A model generated the notes under the pieces. It was not told where the DNA came from and made no database searches. It was given only the letters and a program-made list of their open reading frames with translations. This document shows positions 44,397 through 53,199 of a stretch of 53,735 nucleotides of DNA, in pieces. Numbering within the stretch: position 1 is the stretch's first letter; each line of letters opens with the position of its first letter. This DNA comes from Bacteroidales bacterium. GTDB lineage: Bacteria; Bacteroidota; Bacteroidia; Bacteroidales; UBA12077. Both the position numbers and the translations under genes were made by a program. Where the stretch lies: NCBI GenBank assembly GCA_030637515.1, contig DAOWGM010000044.1, positions 1 to 53,735 of the forward strand. The letters are read 5' to 3'.

Positions 44397-46066
44397 TATG
44401 AGTGAACATTTAACACAAGAAACTTACGTATTTCAAGAGGTGTTTCTGGTGTAAGTTTAGATACTATAATATTAACAAGTATAGCAAGTGGAGCTCCAAT
44501 CCATGCAAAGTACCATGCACCAAGCCAGTAGCTAACAAAATCATGATATGGTAATGTAACACCTTCTTTACCTGCAATAAAGTAAGTTAAAGAAATTGCA
44601 GCAACTGATAAACCTGCTATTAAACCTGCAATAGCACCTTGCTTGTTTGATCCACTCCACCATATTCCTAATAAGAATAATGGGAATATTGAAACTCCAG
44701 CTAAAGAGAATGCAACTGCTACAAGTTGAGCAATTAGAGCCCAGTTTTTTAGTGCTAATAAAGTTACAATAACAGCCATTAATACAGTTCCTAAACGAGC
44801 CATTAATAATTGTCGCTTTGGAGATGCCTTAGGATTAATAATTTTTACATATAAATCATGAGCAAATGCTGATGATCCAGCAACAAGTAATCCTGAAACA
44901 GTAGAGAATGCAGCAGAAACACCACCAGCAGCAAGAAGTCCAACAATCAAAGGATTAACACCTCCTAATTGAGCAGTATAAACTACAATAGCATCTTTAG
45001 CCAACTTTCCTACTTCAGGATTAGCAGATAATATTTTACCAAAAGCAGCATACACAGGAGCGCTCCAGTAAAGAATACTAATAAAAAATAATCCCCAAAC
45101 TACAGACCATCTGGCATCACGTGCTTTAGGAACTACATAAAAACGTTGAATAACATGAGGTAAACCAGCCGTTCCGATCATTAATGAAAATGCGATTGCG
45201 ATCCACTGGAAAAATGATTGTCCGGTTGCAGAATCCCATGGCATAGCATATTCCGGTGCGGGAACCATAGCATATTCATGTCCTAAGGCGTTAAACATTT
45301 GTACAGTTTGGTCAATAGGTACACCAGAAACAATATCAGATACAACAGAACCATAACCTATTTGTGGTAACAACCAGAAATAATCAAATTTAAATGTTAA
45401 TATAAATAAGGGAATAAGGAATGATACAATAATAATAACATACTGAATTTGCATATTTTTAGTAACACCTAACATACCTGATATTAGAGTGTATGCTAAA
45501 ACTACAGATCCACCAATAATTACAGCATAAGTATAATCTATTCCTAATATCCATTTAAACATAAGTCCGATTCCGCCAAACTGACCAACACAATATGAAA
45601 TGGAGATAAGAATAGCAATAATAGCTCCGGTTGCTCTTAATCCTTGTGAATAAAAACGATCGCCAATAAAATCGGCAGCAGTATATTTTCCGTATTTACG
45701 AATTTGTCCAGCCATAAGGATTAATAATAACACATAACCGCCTGTCCAACCAACAACATAAGCTAAGCCATGATAACCTGCACCATACATAAGTGCTGCC
45801 ATTCCAAGAAATGATGCTGCGCTCATCCAGTTTGATGCGATAGCCATACCTGAACCAACTCTGGAAATACTACGACCTGCTGCATAAAAATCAGCAGTAT
45901 CTTTTGCTCTGAAAACTATACCCACTAATACAAATACACACAAAATTGTAATAAGAATAATTGCAGGTCCTAATTGAAAATTACCTTCAAGTTGAGTTGA
46001 AGCTCCAGCAGCAAATAACAATGAAGGTGTAAGTAATAATATTATAGGTAATAAAAACTTTTTCAT
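44396..46066 (-). CDS. Sodium:solute symporter (ActP/VC_2705-like)
   Basis: 556 residues, 13 predicted helices after a signal-like N terminus. It fits the SSS family: KDTADFYAAGRSISRVGSGM, ASNWMSAASFLGMAALMYG, GKYTAADFIGDRFYS and SAAFSTVSGLLVAGSSAFAHD carry the sodium and substrate positions. The DUF4212 subunit upstream and DUF294 sensor downstream are hallmarks of the VC_2705 subgroup, mostly taking up acetate or other short monocarboxylates. The exact substrate is not certain. It starts 26 bases after the small subunit gene. Confidence 0.9.
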   Translation of the reverse strand: MKKFLLPIILLLTPSLLFAAGASTQLEGNFQLGPAIILITILCVFVLVGIVFRAKDTADFYAAGRSISRVGSGMAIASNWMSAASFLGMAALMYGAGYHGLAYVVGWTGGYVLLLILMAGQIRKYGKYTAADFIGDRFYSQGLRATGAIIAILISISYCVGQFGGIGLMFKWILGIDYTYAVIIGGSVVLAYTLISGMLGVTKNMQIQYVIIIVSFLIPLFILTFKFDYFWLLPQIGYGSVVSDIVSGVPIDQTVQMFNALGHEYAMVPAPEYAMPWDSATGQSFFQWIAIAFSLMIGTAGLPHVIQRFYVVPKARDARWSVVWGLFFISILYWSAPVYAAFGKILSANPEVGKLAKDAIVVYTAQLGGVNPLIVGLLAAGGVSAAFSTVSGLLVAGSSAFAHDLYVKIINPKASPKRQLLMARLGTVLMAVIVTLLALKNWALIAQLVAVAFSLAGVSIFPLFLLGIWWSGSNKQGAIAGLIAGLSVAAISLTYFIAGKEGVTLPYHDFVSYWLGAWYFAWIGAPLAILVNIIVSKLTPETPLEIRKFLVLNVHS

Positions 46067-46092
46067 AGTAATAAATTTTGAAATGTAACTAT

Positions 46093-46845
46093 TTACTCTT
46101 CTATGTCTAATTTAGCATTCATTTTATCTACACGATAGCAGTATAACCAGCATAAGAATACAAATAGTACTAATAAAAATACTGCTGAGTAGAAGTAATG
46201 GAAAGGAAATCCAAGAAATTTAAAATCAGTTAAAAATGACTGATTATGGATAAGATAAGTAGACATAATAGTAGGAATCATATCCTTACTTTCAGTTTTG
46301 AAAGATTCCATTCCTGAAGAAACGAGTTCAATAGAAATAATTCTTGTTCTGGGATCACTTTTCTGTAAACCTAAAATAGAACTTCCAAGTTCAGAAAGTG
46401 CATTTTTAGTTTCAATATATTCAGGATCAGAAATTGAAGTAATTTCTTCTTTTATTTTTTCAAATTCTTTAGTTTTGTCAATCAAAAGTTCCTTTTGAGT
46501 TGAATCAGCTAATTGATAAGTAGTCCAGCTTACAGCATTATTTAGAGCTGCTTTTTCATTAGGTTTAATAAATACTTTCCCTAAAACAGAAAGTGAAGTA
46601 TATGCAAATGTTTGCATTTCTTCAACGCTTGCATTGTCTGCATAAACATTTTCCCAAACCTGTTCATATTTAATATATGATTCTTCCGGAGTTGGTTTTT
46701 CAATGGCCCTTAAAAGGAAATGAAAACCAAATACTGCTACAGCCCATACTATAATCAATTTCATAGCTAAATTTCTGTTCCACTTAGCCATTGCAGTTGT
46801 AGGTTTAAAAAAACTAATGTGATAATCGTTTTGATTAGAATCCAT
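46093..46845 (-). CDS. DUF4212-like symporter subunit with large insertion
   Basis: 250 residues. It begins like the small DUF4212 subunit: AKWNRNLAMKLIIVWAVAVFGFHFLL gives TM1 (about 26-48) in two pieces, and ends with FKFLGFPFHYFYSAVFLLVL then FVFLCWLYCYRVDKMNAKLD, matching the second DUF4212 helix and the conserved Y/W-RxDKxxxxxxxEE tail. Typical DUF4212 is about 80-100 residues; here about 150 extra residues (about 50-200), mostly helical and charged, separate the two helices and would be on the periplasmic side. It is the first gene of the operon, with a good promoter upstream. It is probably an accessory subunit of the symporter. Confidence 0.75.
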   Translation of the reverse strand: MDSNQNDYHISFFKPTTAMAKWNRNLAMKLIIVWAVAVFGFHFLLRAIEKPTPEESYIKYEQVWENVYADNASVEEMQTFAYTSLSVLGKVFIKPNEKAALNNAVSWTTYQLADSTQKELLIDKTKEFEKIKEEITSISDPEYIETKNALSELGSSILGLQKSDPRTRIISIELVSSGMESFKTESKDMIPTIMSTYLIHNQSFLTDFKFLGFPFHYFYSAVFLLVLFVFLCWLYCYRVDKMNAKLDIEE

Positions 46846-46878
46846 GGTTTTTCGTTTAATTGTTTTGAATTTAGGTGT

Positions 46879-46908
46879 CTAAGATAAATTTTTATTGTAG
46901 ATAATCAA
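46879..46908 (-). promoter_or_regulatory. Promoter for symporter-sensor operon
   Basis: Minus strand: TTG (46906-46908), 19 bases, TATCTTAG (46879-46886), one mismatch to TAnnTTTG. It lies 34 bases before the ATG at 46845. Confidence 0.55.
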
Positions 46909-47013
46909 TCGTTTGCATATTTTTTTTTTAAACACATTTATTAATAATTACCGAAAGCATTAAATGTAAAAGAATTAGTAAAAAAGAGTTAAGTATATAG
47001 ATATATGGAAGTT

Positions 47014-47778
47014 TTAGTGTTTTTGTGCTAAAACCGGGTCATTCAAAATTTCTTTAGCTCCAAGGTAAAAATAAAATGCACTACATGTCATAAAGAGATG
47101 ACTAATGTCAAAATGATTAAACCATGGAGAAAATCCCCATTTATTCATAAAAAACAATGCACCTATAGCTGAAAATCCAATGGCTATAAGAAATAGCTTA
47201 CTTCCTTTCTTTCTAGTTTTTAGAAAAACGGTCAAATTAAAACCTAATACCACGATTAATAATCCATAAGCCGAATGTACTTCTACAAAAAAGAAATTGA
47301 GTGTTACAAACGTTATTGTAACAAAGGTTAATAATTCAACAATATTTAACCAAGCAAAGAAAGAGCCTACCTTTTTACTTATTAAAGGTCGTGCGTATTC
47401 TATTGAAGCACGTTCAACTAAAGCAATAGAAAACATACTTGTAAGCCAACCAGGTAATTTCCAGGGATTAGCAACATCTTTTAGTAAATCTTCTCCAAAT
47501 ACTTTTGCAATTATATTAACAAAACCTTCAGGCGATTCCCATTGTGCTTCAAATAAATAAAGAAAACCATGTCCGACTATTCCTCCAACGACAGTGGCAA
47601 TCCCCATACTTAGGAAATAATATCTTAAATATAAATGAACCTTGTTTTTAACATTTATTTTATTCAATTTGCAGAAAGCATAGAAGCATACAAAAGAGAC
47701 CATTAAATCAGTAAAAGTTGTAACAGGCTCATCAATACGTATACCAAAGGGAAATATGGAAGGCTGGTCGAATATCAT
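47014..47778 (-). CDS. Seven-helix membrane protein, family uncertain
   Basis: 254 residues, about seven helices. Motifs that stand out: ITDL-like EPVTTFTDLMVSFVCF near the N terminus, GGIVGHGFLYLF, and WFNHFDISHLFM near the C terminus. The His/Asp spacing of the last is reminiscent of the CREST/PAQR-like membrane hydrolases, but I cannot place it firmly (DUF6962-like proteins are another possibility). It is a single gene; no terminator or perfect promoter is visible, and it is divergent from the PorT-like gene. Confidence 0.65.
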   Translation of the reverse strand: MIFDQPSIFPFGIRIDEPVTTFTDLMVSFVCFYAFCKLNKINVKNKVHLYLRYYFLSMGIATVVGGIVGHGFLYLFEAQWESPEGFVNIIAKVFGEDLLKDVANPWKLPGWLTSMFSIALVERASIEYARPLISKKVGSFFAWLNIVELLTFVTITFVTLNFFFVEVHSAYGLLIVVLGFNLTVFLKTRKKGSKLFLIAIGFSAIGALFFMNKWGFSPWFNHFDISHLFMTCSAFYFYLGAKEILNDPVLAQKH

Positions 47779-47875
47779 ATTATAAAACGATTTAGTTTAA
47801 AAAAATCTTCAAAATAAAATCGACAAGTTTTAATATAATTCTTCGCTTTGTTTAAATATAATGTTGAGTATTATT

Positions 47876-47883
47876 TATATTTG
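47876..47883 (+). promoter_or_regulatory. -7 element TATATTTG before PorT-like gene
   Basis: Exact TAnnTTTG. TTTG at 47847-47850 is 25 bases upstream, slightly more than the usual spacing. Its position argues that the ATG at 47861 is not the start and favours TTG at 47909. Confidence 0.45.
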
Positions 47884-47908
47884 CTGTTCTAACTACAAAT
47901 ATACGATT

Positions 47909-48562
47909 TTGAAGAGGTTATTCATAATATTAACATTGATCTTATTGTTTAAGTCTTTAGCTTTTAGCCAAACAGAAGAGTTTAAGACATCTTATTCCTT
48001 TGGAATAAAACAAGGAATAAATTATTCATCAGTTATATTTAATCCAGGGTTAAGCCAAGGTATAACACTCGGTTATAATGGGGGATTGGTATACAAGTTC
48101 CATAATGAGAGATTATTTGGACTTCAGTTAGAACTGATCTTTAATCAAAAAGGTTGGACAGAAGATCTGGATACAATTAGTAATTCATATAGCAGGAAAA
48201 TGAATTATCTGGAGATTCCTTTGATTACTCAAATCATCTTTGGGAAAAAACAAACTAAATTCTATGTAAACCTTGGAACAAGTTTCGGATACTTACTTTC
48301 TGAAAGTGAGAATAAAACTATTAATAATGAGGCTCTTGCTCTTGAACATTACGGTAAAAAAATCGATAATAAATTTGATTACAGCGGATTAGGCGAAATT
48401 GGCACGTATTTTAATACCAGTTTTGGCGAATTTCAGATTGGTATCAGGTATCAGATGACTCTAACTGATTTGTTTGATGCTGAAGCTGATAGTGACTTTC
48501 TTAATACAAAGAATCAAGTATGGAATTTATCTGTAACATGGTTCTTCCTCAGCAATAAGTAA
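47909..48562 (+). CDS. PorT-like outer-membrane beta-barrel protein
   Basis: 217 residues from a TTG start at 47909, which directly precedes a canonical signal peptide (KRLFIILTLILLFKSLAFSQ). An ATG at 47861 is in frame but adds 16 residues (ending YKYTIL) before the signal, and a -7 element lies inside that extension. The mature protein has the features of small PorT/OmpW-like barrels of Bacteroidota: SFGIKQGINYSSVIF, GGLVYKFHNERLFGLQLEL, YLEIPLITQIIF, and a final aromatic strand (NLSVTWFFL). It stands between the membrane protein and the peroxidase gene. Function is unknown apart from outer-membrane location. Confidence 0.75.
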   Translation: MKRLFIILTLILLFKSLAFSQTEEFKTSYSFGIKQGINYSSVIFNPGLSQGITLGYNGGLVYKFHNERLFGLQLELIFNQKGWTEDLDTISNSYSRKMNYLEIPLITQIIFGKKQTKFYVNLGTSFGYLLSESENKTINNEALALEHYGKKIDNKFDYSGLGEIGTYFNTSFGEFQIGIRYQMTLTDLFDAEADSDFLNTKNQVWNLSVTWFFLSNK

Positions 48563-48634
48563 TATAATTTTGAACTTAATTCGGTAATTAGCGTTTAGTT
48601 GATGAAATAATTAACTGAACACAAAATTTGTATT

Positions 48635-49177
48635 ATGAAAAAAGGACTAATTCTATTTCTACTTGCTGGTTTTTTCACATTTTCAGTACTTGCACAAACA
48701 AAATCATTGCACAACTTTATTGTAAAAGATATTGATGGAAAAGAATTTGATTTTTCAAAGTTAAAAGGGAAAAAGGTGTTGCTTGTTAACACAGCTTCAA
48801 AATGTGGACTAACTCCTCAATATGAAGATCTACAGAAACTATATGAAAAATACAGCTCTAAGGATTTTGTTATTATTGGGTTTCCAGCAAATAATTTTAT
48901 GAGTCAAGAGCCAGGATCTAATTTTGAAATAAAAGAATTTTGTACTTCGGAGTTTAGTGTTACTTTTCCAATGATGTCGAAAATATCTGTAAAGGGTGAT
49001 GATATTCATCCATTATACCAATGGTTAACTAAAGAAGAATTAAATGGTAAATTGGATTCAAAAGTAAAGTGGAATTTCCAAAAATATATGATTGATGAAA
49101 ATGGGAATTTTGTTGATGTAGCATATCCTAAAACAAAACCATTTGACGATCAAATAGTAAAATGGATTGAAAATTAA
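48635..49177 (+). CDS. Exported glutathione peroxidase-like thiol peroxidase
   Basis: 180 residues. A signal peptide (to about SVLAQ) precedes a GPx fold. The peroxidatic Cys is C57 in NTASKCGLTPQY; the Gln and Trp of the tetrad correspond to IGFPANNF (Asn/Gln variant) and KWNFQKY. A second Cys, C103 in KEFCTSEFSVTFP, lies 46 residues later, as in thioredoxin-dependent GPx where it is the resolving residue. So the enzyme probably reduces peroxides with thioredoxin rather than glutathione in the periplasm. The frame is intact; it is convergent with the TPR gene. Confidence 0.9.
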   Translation: MKKGLILFLLAGFFTFSVLAQTKSLHNFIVKDIDGKEFDFSKLKGKKVLLVNTASKCGLTPQYEDLQKLYEKYSSKDFVIIGFPANNFMSQEPGSNFEIKEFCTSEFSVTFPMMSKISVKGDDIHPLYQWLTKEELNGKLDSKVKWNFQKYMIDENGNFVDVAYPKTKPFDDQIVKWIEN

Positions 49178-49205
49178 GAAACATATTATATTGGACAGCC
49201 TCTTT

Positions 49206-51170
49206 TTAATTCTCACAGAACCGTGCTATAACGGTATATGCTTTTTGTAAGCCTAATTCACCTGCAACACTCATATCCATACAACCATTTTCGGATTCTT
49301 TTAAGTATATATATGTTAAGCCTCTATTATAAAACGCTTCAGCAAAAATTGGTTCCGTTTTAATTACTTCATTATATAGACTTATTGCCTTTTTGTAATC
49401 TCTTGTTTTTAAATATGTATTAGCCAAATTATATACAGATAAATTAAACTCAGGTGATAGTTCGAGTGCTTTCACATAGTCGGCAACAACCTGATTGTAA
49501 TCTGCATAGCTCTCATTAGATTTTATGTAATTTATTGTATTTGAATTATTTACAGGATTTGTAAGCATAACTTCGTTTTCCTGTTCAAGTAATTTAATAT
49601 AATCAATCATTTCTGATCTTAAATTTGCTCTATTAAAGTAAAGAATGAAATTGTCAGGATCCCGCTTTATTGCTAAATTAATATCTGATATTGCTCCATT
49701 AAAATTCTTTTGCAAACTTTTATAAATACTACTTAGAATTAAATTATGAGTTTTATTTTTTGTTGTTGCATACTCTTTATCTAATCTTTCTATTTCACTT
49801 GTAATAAAACCTGTTTCATAAACTGTTTGTAAATCATTCTCAATAACAACGCCTAACTCACTTAAATTACCTTTTATAAACTCAATATTATCGTATAACA
49901 CAGAAATTCTATCGAAATACTTGCTGTTTACATCTCCGAAAAGCATTTTATAATTTGTTTCAGGTATAATTCGCTCGTTAAATAAAGGATTATTGTAGAA
50001 ACGATTGCTTGATTTTAATGTAATTAGCTTTTGAAAGTTTTCGGTTGTGTCAGCGTAGCTAACATAAGAGTCTTTATTTTGCTTAACATTTTCAATGATT
50101 TTATCGGCTTGCTCTTTATCAGTAAGTGCACCACTTATATCATTTAGCTTTTGGCGAACAATAGATCTATTTATGTACGCTTTTGCAAAGTTTGGATAGA
50201 TATCGATAGCATATGTAAAATCTATAAAAGCACCTTGTAGATCATGCACTTTTAATTTAATTAATCCACGATTAAAATAAGTTAGAATATTCTGAGGGTT
50301 TAATCTAATTACTTTGTCAAGATCCTTAATTGCTTCGTGACTTTTACCTATTTCGTTCTTAATTAAGGCTCTGTTAAATAAAGCCAATGAGTTATCAGGC
50401 TCTATTTGAATAGCCGTATCTAAATCTAATATTGTTAAATCCTTTTTATCTAAATGATAGTTTGATAGAGATCTGTTAATATATGCGCCTGCATCAATAG
50501 GATTTAATTCAATAACTTTATTGTAATTAATAATGGCTGTGTCGTGTTTGTCCCATTCTGAATATAAAATTCCTCGATTCATGTAAACATCTGAATATTC
50601 GGAATCCAAATCAAGAGCCGTTTGAAAATCGACAAGAGCTCCTGTTGTATCTTCAAGCATTTTTCTTGCTAGCCCACGGTAAAAATATGCACGTTTATTA
50701 TTTTTAGTAATTTCAAGTGATTTATTAAAATCAGCTACTGCTTGCTGATATTGATTTATACTTATCCGGCAATATCCTCTTGTCACATAAAAGTCAGGTT
50801 GAATAGCGTTTAGTTTAATTGCATTATCAAAATCAATAATAGCTAAATAATATTTTTTCAAATTTATACGAGTATATCCTCTGTATCTAAGTGCATCGGT
50901 ATGATTAGACTTATATTCAATAGCCCTTGAATAATCTTGCTCAGCGCCTATATAATCCATTAGGTTATATTTTGCTATGCCGCGAAAAAAATAAGGATTA
51001 GCTAAATTGGGTTTTACTTTAATAACAATATTAAAAGATTCAATAGCATCATTAAATTTCTCTGCAAAAAGTTCTGCTCTTCCTTTATTTATATAATAAT
51101 TAATATTTAGCTGAGCATTAAGATTTATGGAGATAAAAAAAATAGAAATTAGTAAAAGTGCTTTTCTCAT
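49206..51170 (-). CDS. Exported TPR-repeat protein
   Basis: 654 residues. A signal peptide (to about LNAQLN) is followed by about 10-11 consecutive TPRs (about 22-350; units such as ANPYFFRGIAKYNLMDYIGA and YMNRGILYSEWDKHDTAIIN), an irregular middle (350-450), and several further TPRs to the C terminus (FNLSVYNLANTYLKTRDYKK, AFYNRGLTYIYLKESENGC). This type of protein is common in Bacteroidota and acts as an interaction scaffold in the periplasm or envelope. The gene lies 13 bases after the frameshifted methionine sulfoxide reductase frame and may be cotranscribed. Confidence 0.85.
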   Translation of the reverse strand: MRKALLLISIFFISINLNAQLNINYYINKGRAELFAEKFNDAIESFNIVIKVKPNLANPYFFRGIAKYNLMDYIGAEQDYSRAIEYKSNHTDALRYRGYTRINLKKYYLAIIDFDNAIKLNAIQPDFYVTRGYCRISINQYQQAVADFNKSLEITKNNKRAYFYRGLARKMLEDTTGALVDFQTALDLDSEYSDVYMNRGILYSEWDKHDTAIINYNKVIELNPIDAGAYINRSLSNYHLDKKDLTILDLDTAIQIEPDNSLALFNRALIKNEIGKSHEAIKDLDKVIRLNPQNILTYFNRGLIKLKVHDLQGAFIDFTYAIDIYPNFAKAYINRSIVRQKLNDISGALTDKEQADKIIENVKQNKDSYVSYADTTENFQKLITLKSSNRFYNNPLFNERIIPETNYKMLFGDVNSKYFDRISVLYDNIEFIKGNLSELGVVIENDLQTVYETGFITSEIERLDKEYATTKNKTHNLILSSIYKSLQKNFNGAISDINLAIKRDPDNFILYFNRANLRSEMIDYIKLLEQENEVMLTNPVNNSNTINYIKSNESYADYNQVVADYVKALELSPEFNLSVYNLANTYLKTRDYKKAISLYNEVIKTEPIFAEAFYNRGLTYIYLKESENGCMDMSVAGELGLQKAYTVIARFCEN

Positions 51171-51183
51171 TGTAAATAAGATT

Positions 51184-51644
51184 CTATAAGTATATTAGAT
51201 TCAAAATTTTAGTCAATTCCTGTTCGTCAACTTCATCAAATTGGTTATATTCATTACTATCTACGTCTAATACACCTATTATATTGTTGTCTTTATCTCG
51301 TAATGGGATAACAATCTCAGATTTAGAGCGTGAGTCGCATGCAATATGTCCGGGAAAATTCTCAACATCAGTAACAATTATTGCTTTTTGTTGATTAATT
51401 CCAGCCCAACAAACTCCGACATTTTTTTAAGTTCCTGACAAGCAACAGGTCCTTGATACTGACCAACAATTAGTTTGTCTTTCTTAAGAAAATAATAACC
51501 AGTCCAAAAATAGTAGTCCATTTTGTGATGCAACACAGCAATAATAGATGCCATTCTTGCATTTGGATCTTCAGTTTTAACTAATAGTTCTGCTAACTGT
51601 TTATATATGCGCTCATAGCGTCCACGTTTTTTCTGTTTATCCAT
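51184..51644 (-). pseudogene. msrC: Free methionine-R-sulfoxide reductase, frameshifted
   Basis: A GAF-domain fRMsr (about 153 residues if in frame). The frame from the ATG at 51644 runs MDKQKKRGRYERIYKQLAEL through GPVACQELKK and then stops at 51378 after a shift. Adding one base in the A7 run (T7 at 51422-51428 of the plus strand) continues NVGVCWAGINQQKAI, FPGHIACDSRSKSEI, VIPLRDKDNNIIGVLDVDS and ends TAG at 51184. All three expected active-site cysteines (VACQ, GVCW, IACD) are present. The enzyme reduces free Met-R-O with thioredoxin. The shift could be a real mutation, a sequencing or assembly error, or programmed slippage at A7. The rest of the gene shows no decay. Confidence 0.9.
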
Positions 51645-51663
51645 GTTTTTTTCTTTTAAATAT

Positions 51664-51671
51664 CAAAGATA
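51664..51671 (-). promoter_or_regulatory. -7 element TATCTTTG for msrC
   Basis: Perfect TAnnTTTG on the minus strand, 20 bases before the ATG at 51644. No TTG lies at the correct spacing upstream. Confidence 0.45.
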
Positions 51672-51723
51672 ATATTTTTTTAGCTTGATATTTCTTAAAA
51701 AAAGTTAACTAAATGTATTTTGG

Positions 51724-51757
51724 TTTGTTAGTTAAATTTAAACTTAAATTATATTTG
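51724..51757 (+). promoter_or_regulatory. Promoter for MFS transporter
   Basis: TTTG (51724-51727), 22 bases, TATATTTG (51750-51757), both elements perfect. It lies 28 bases before the ATG at 51785. Confidence 0.62.
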
Positions 51758-51784
51758 CAAGTCTATAAAGCATAAAATTGGGAA

Positions 51785-53071
51785 ATGCGATTCAACATAC
51801 TTAAAAACCTTGATTCTAAGGAAAAAAGAACATTTTATTTACACATAACATTCCAGATAATTGACGGAATGATTCGTGCTGCATTATGGCTTAATGAGTA
51901 TGTTTTTATTAAGAGTTTGAACGGGACAAGTTATCAGCTAAGCTTTTTATTTCAATCAAGTGTAATTGTATTATTGCTATCGATTTTTTTTAACGAGTTA
52001 ATTGCCAGGACAAAAAGAAAACGAAGAATGTTACGTAGAGTAGGTTTTCTAACTCATTTACCTTTCATTATCTTACTTTTTTTTCCAAAAACTCCCGATT
52101 TATATGTAGCTAATTCAATTTATCATTACGTATTCTTATTTGTATTCTTTACATACTATTTATCGTATCCAATTGTATTGCCTACAATAAATTTGTTGTT
52201 GAAAAATGCTTATTCAAAAGATAATTTTGGTCGATTATATGGAATCTCATCATCGGTTCGCCAAATTGTAATGATGATAACTTTCTTTGTTCTTGGATTA
52301 TTATTAGATGCCAATCCGTTTTCATTTACCTGGTTTTTTCCAGTTTTAGGAGTGCTTGGTGTAATGAGCTTAATTCTTATTTCGTGGATAGAATACATCC
52401 CTAAAAAAGCCGTAGAGATCTCTGAAGGTCTTATACAATCTATGTTTGGATCTTTTAAGAAAATGATTCATATTTTAAAAACAAATAAAGCGTATTTTGA
52501 TTTTCAGCTTGCATATATGTTTTATGGTTTCGCATTTATGAGTACCCGATCTGTGATTAATATTTTTTATGATAAAGCATTGGGATTAAATTATTCAAGT
52601 GTAGCTTTTTATCAAAATGCATATAATATTTTAGCTATTATATTATTGCCTGTATTTGGAAAAGTAATAGGGAAAGTTGATCCTCGAAGATTTACAATAA
52701 TTCCGTTCTTTGCAATGGCCGGATATATTTTCTTTACAGGCATGGCTTCATATGTTCCACTTAATATAGAGATATGGAATATCCAGATTTACTTAATGCT
52801 TTTTATTGCAACCATGTTTTATGGATTGTTTTTTTCAACTATGTTGCTTTCATGGAATATTGGTTCATCGTATTTTGGTAGTAATCAGCAAGCTGGTGAT
52901 TATCAGTCGATTCATTTATTTGGAACAGGCTTGCGTGGTGTTGTTTCACCATTAATTGGTGTTGTATTGTACGAATTATTTGGTTTTTCGCTAACATTTG
53001 GAATTGCCGTTTTATCGCTTCTATTAGGTGTATATATTATGCGATGGTCATATAAATATCGTAAGTTTTAG
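51785..53071 (+). CDS. MFS-type transporter
   Basis: 428 residues, about 12 helices in two sets of six, separated by a cytoplasmic loop near residues 205-235 (EYIPKKAVEISEGLIQSMFG). RTKRKRRMLRRVG (about 78-90) is the basic loop between helices 2 and 3, in place of the usual MFS motif A. I cannot name the substrate; the pattern is of a divergent major facilitator protein found in Bacteroidota. It has its own promoter and is followed after 165 bases by the MarR gene. Confidence 0.78.
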   Translation: MRFNILKNLDSKEKRTFYLHITFQIIDGMIRAALWLNEYVFIKSLNGTSYQLSFLFQSSVIVLLLSIFFNELIARTKRKRRMLRRVGFLTHLPFIILLFFPKTPDLYVANSIYHYVFLFVFFTYYLSYPIVLPTINLLLKNAYSKDNFGRLYGISSSVRQIVMMITFFVLGLLLDANPFSFTWFFPVLGVLGVMSLILISWIEYIPKKAVEISEGLIQSMFGSFKKMIHILKTNKAYFDFQLAYMFYGFAFMSTRSVINIFYDKALGLNYSSVAFYQNAYNILAIILLPVFGKVIGKVDPRRFTIIPFFAMAGYIFFTGMASYVPLNIEIWNIQIYLMLFIATMFYGLFFSTMLLSWNIGSSYFGSNQQAGDYQSIHLFGTGLRGVVSPLIGVVLYELFGFSLTFGIAVLSLLLGVYIMRWSYKYRKF

Positions 53072-53151
53072 TAAAATGCAGAATTGCTAAATCAATTATC
53101 CCCTTAATTTCAGTACTTTAAACTATTATTTTGAAAAATAATTCAGAATTA

Positions 53152-53183
53152 TTTGGCAGATAGAATATTTCGATATACATTTG
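53152..53183 (+). promoter_or_regulatory. Promoter for marR-type gene
   Basis: TTTG (53152-53155), 20 bases, TACATTTG (53176-53183), both perfect matches. The MarR operator overlaps and follows the -7 element. Confidence 0.6.
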
Positions 53184-53199
53184 TTCACTCAATGAACAA
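53181..53199 (+). promoter_or_regulatory. MarR operator-like inverted repeat
   Basis: TTGTTCA-CTCAA-TGAACAA is a perfect 7-bp inverted repeat with a 5-base spacer, starting at the end of the -7 box. A second, shorter inverted repeat (TGAA-N7-TTCA) follows in the leader before the ATG at 53237. Autoregulation by the encoded MarR protein is the natural reading. Confidence 0.6.
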
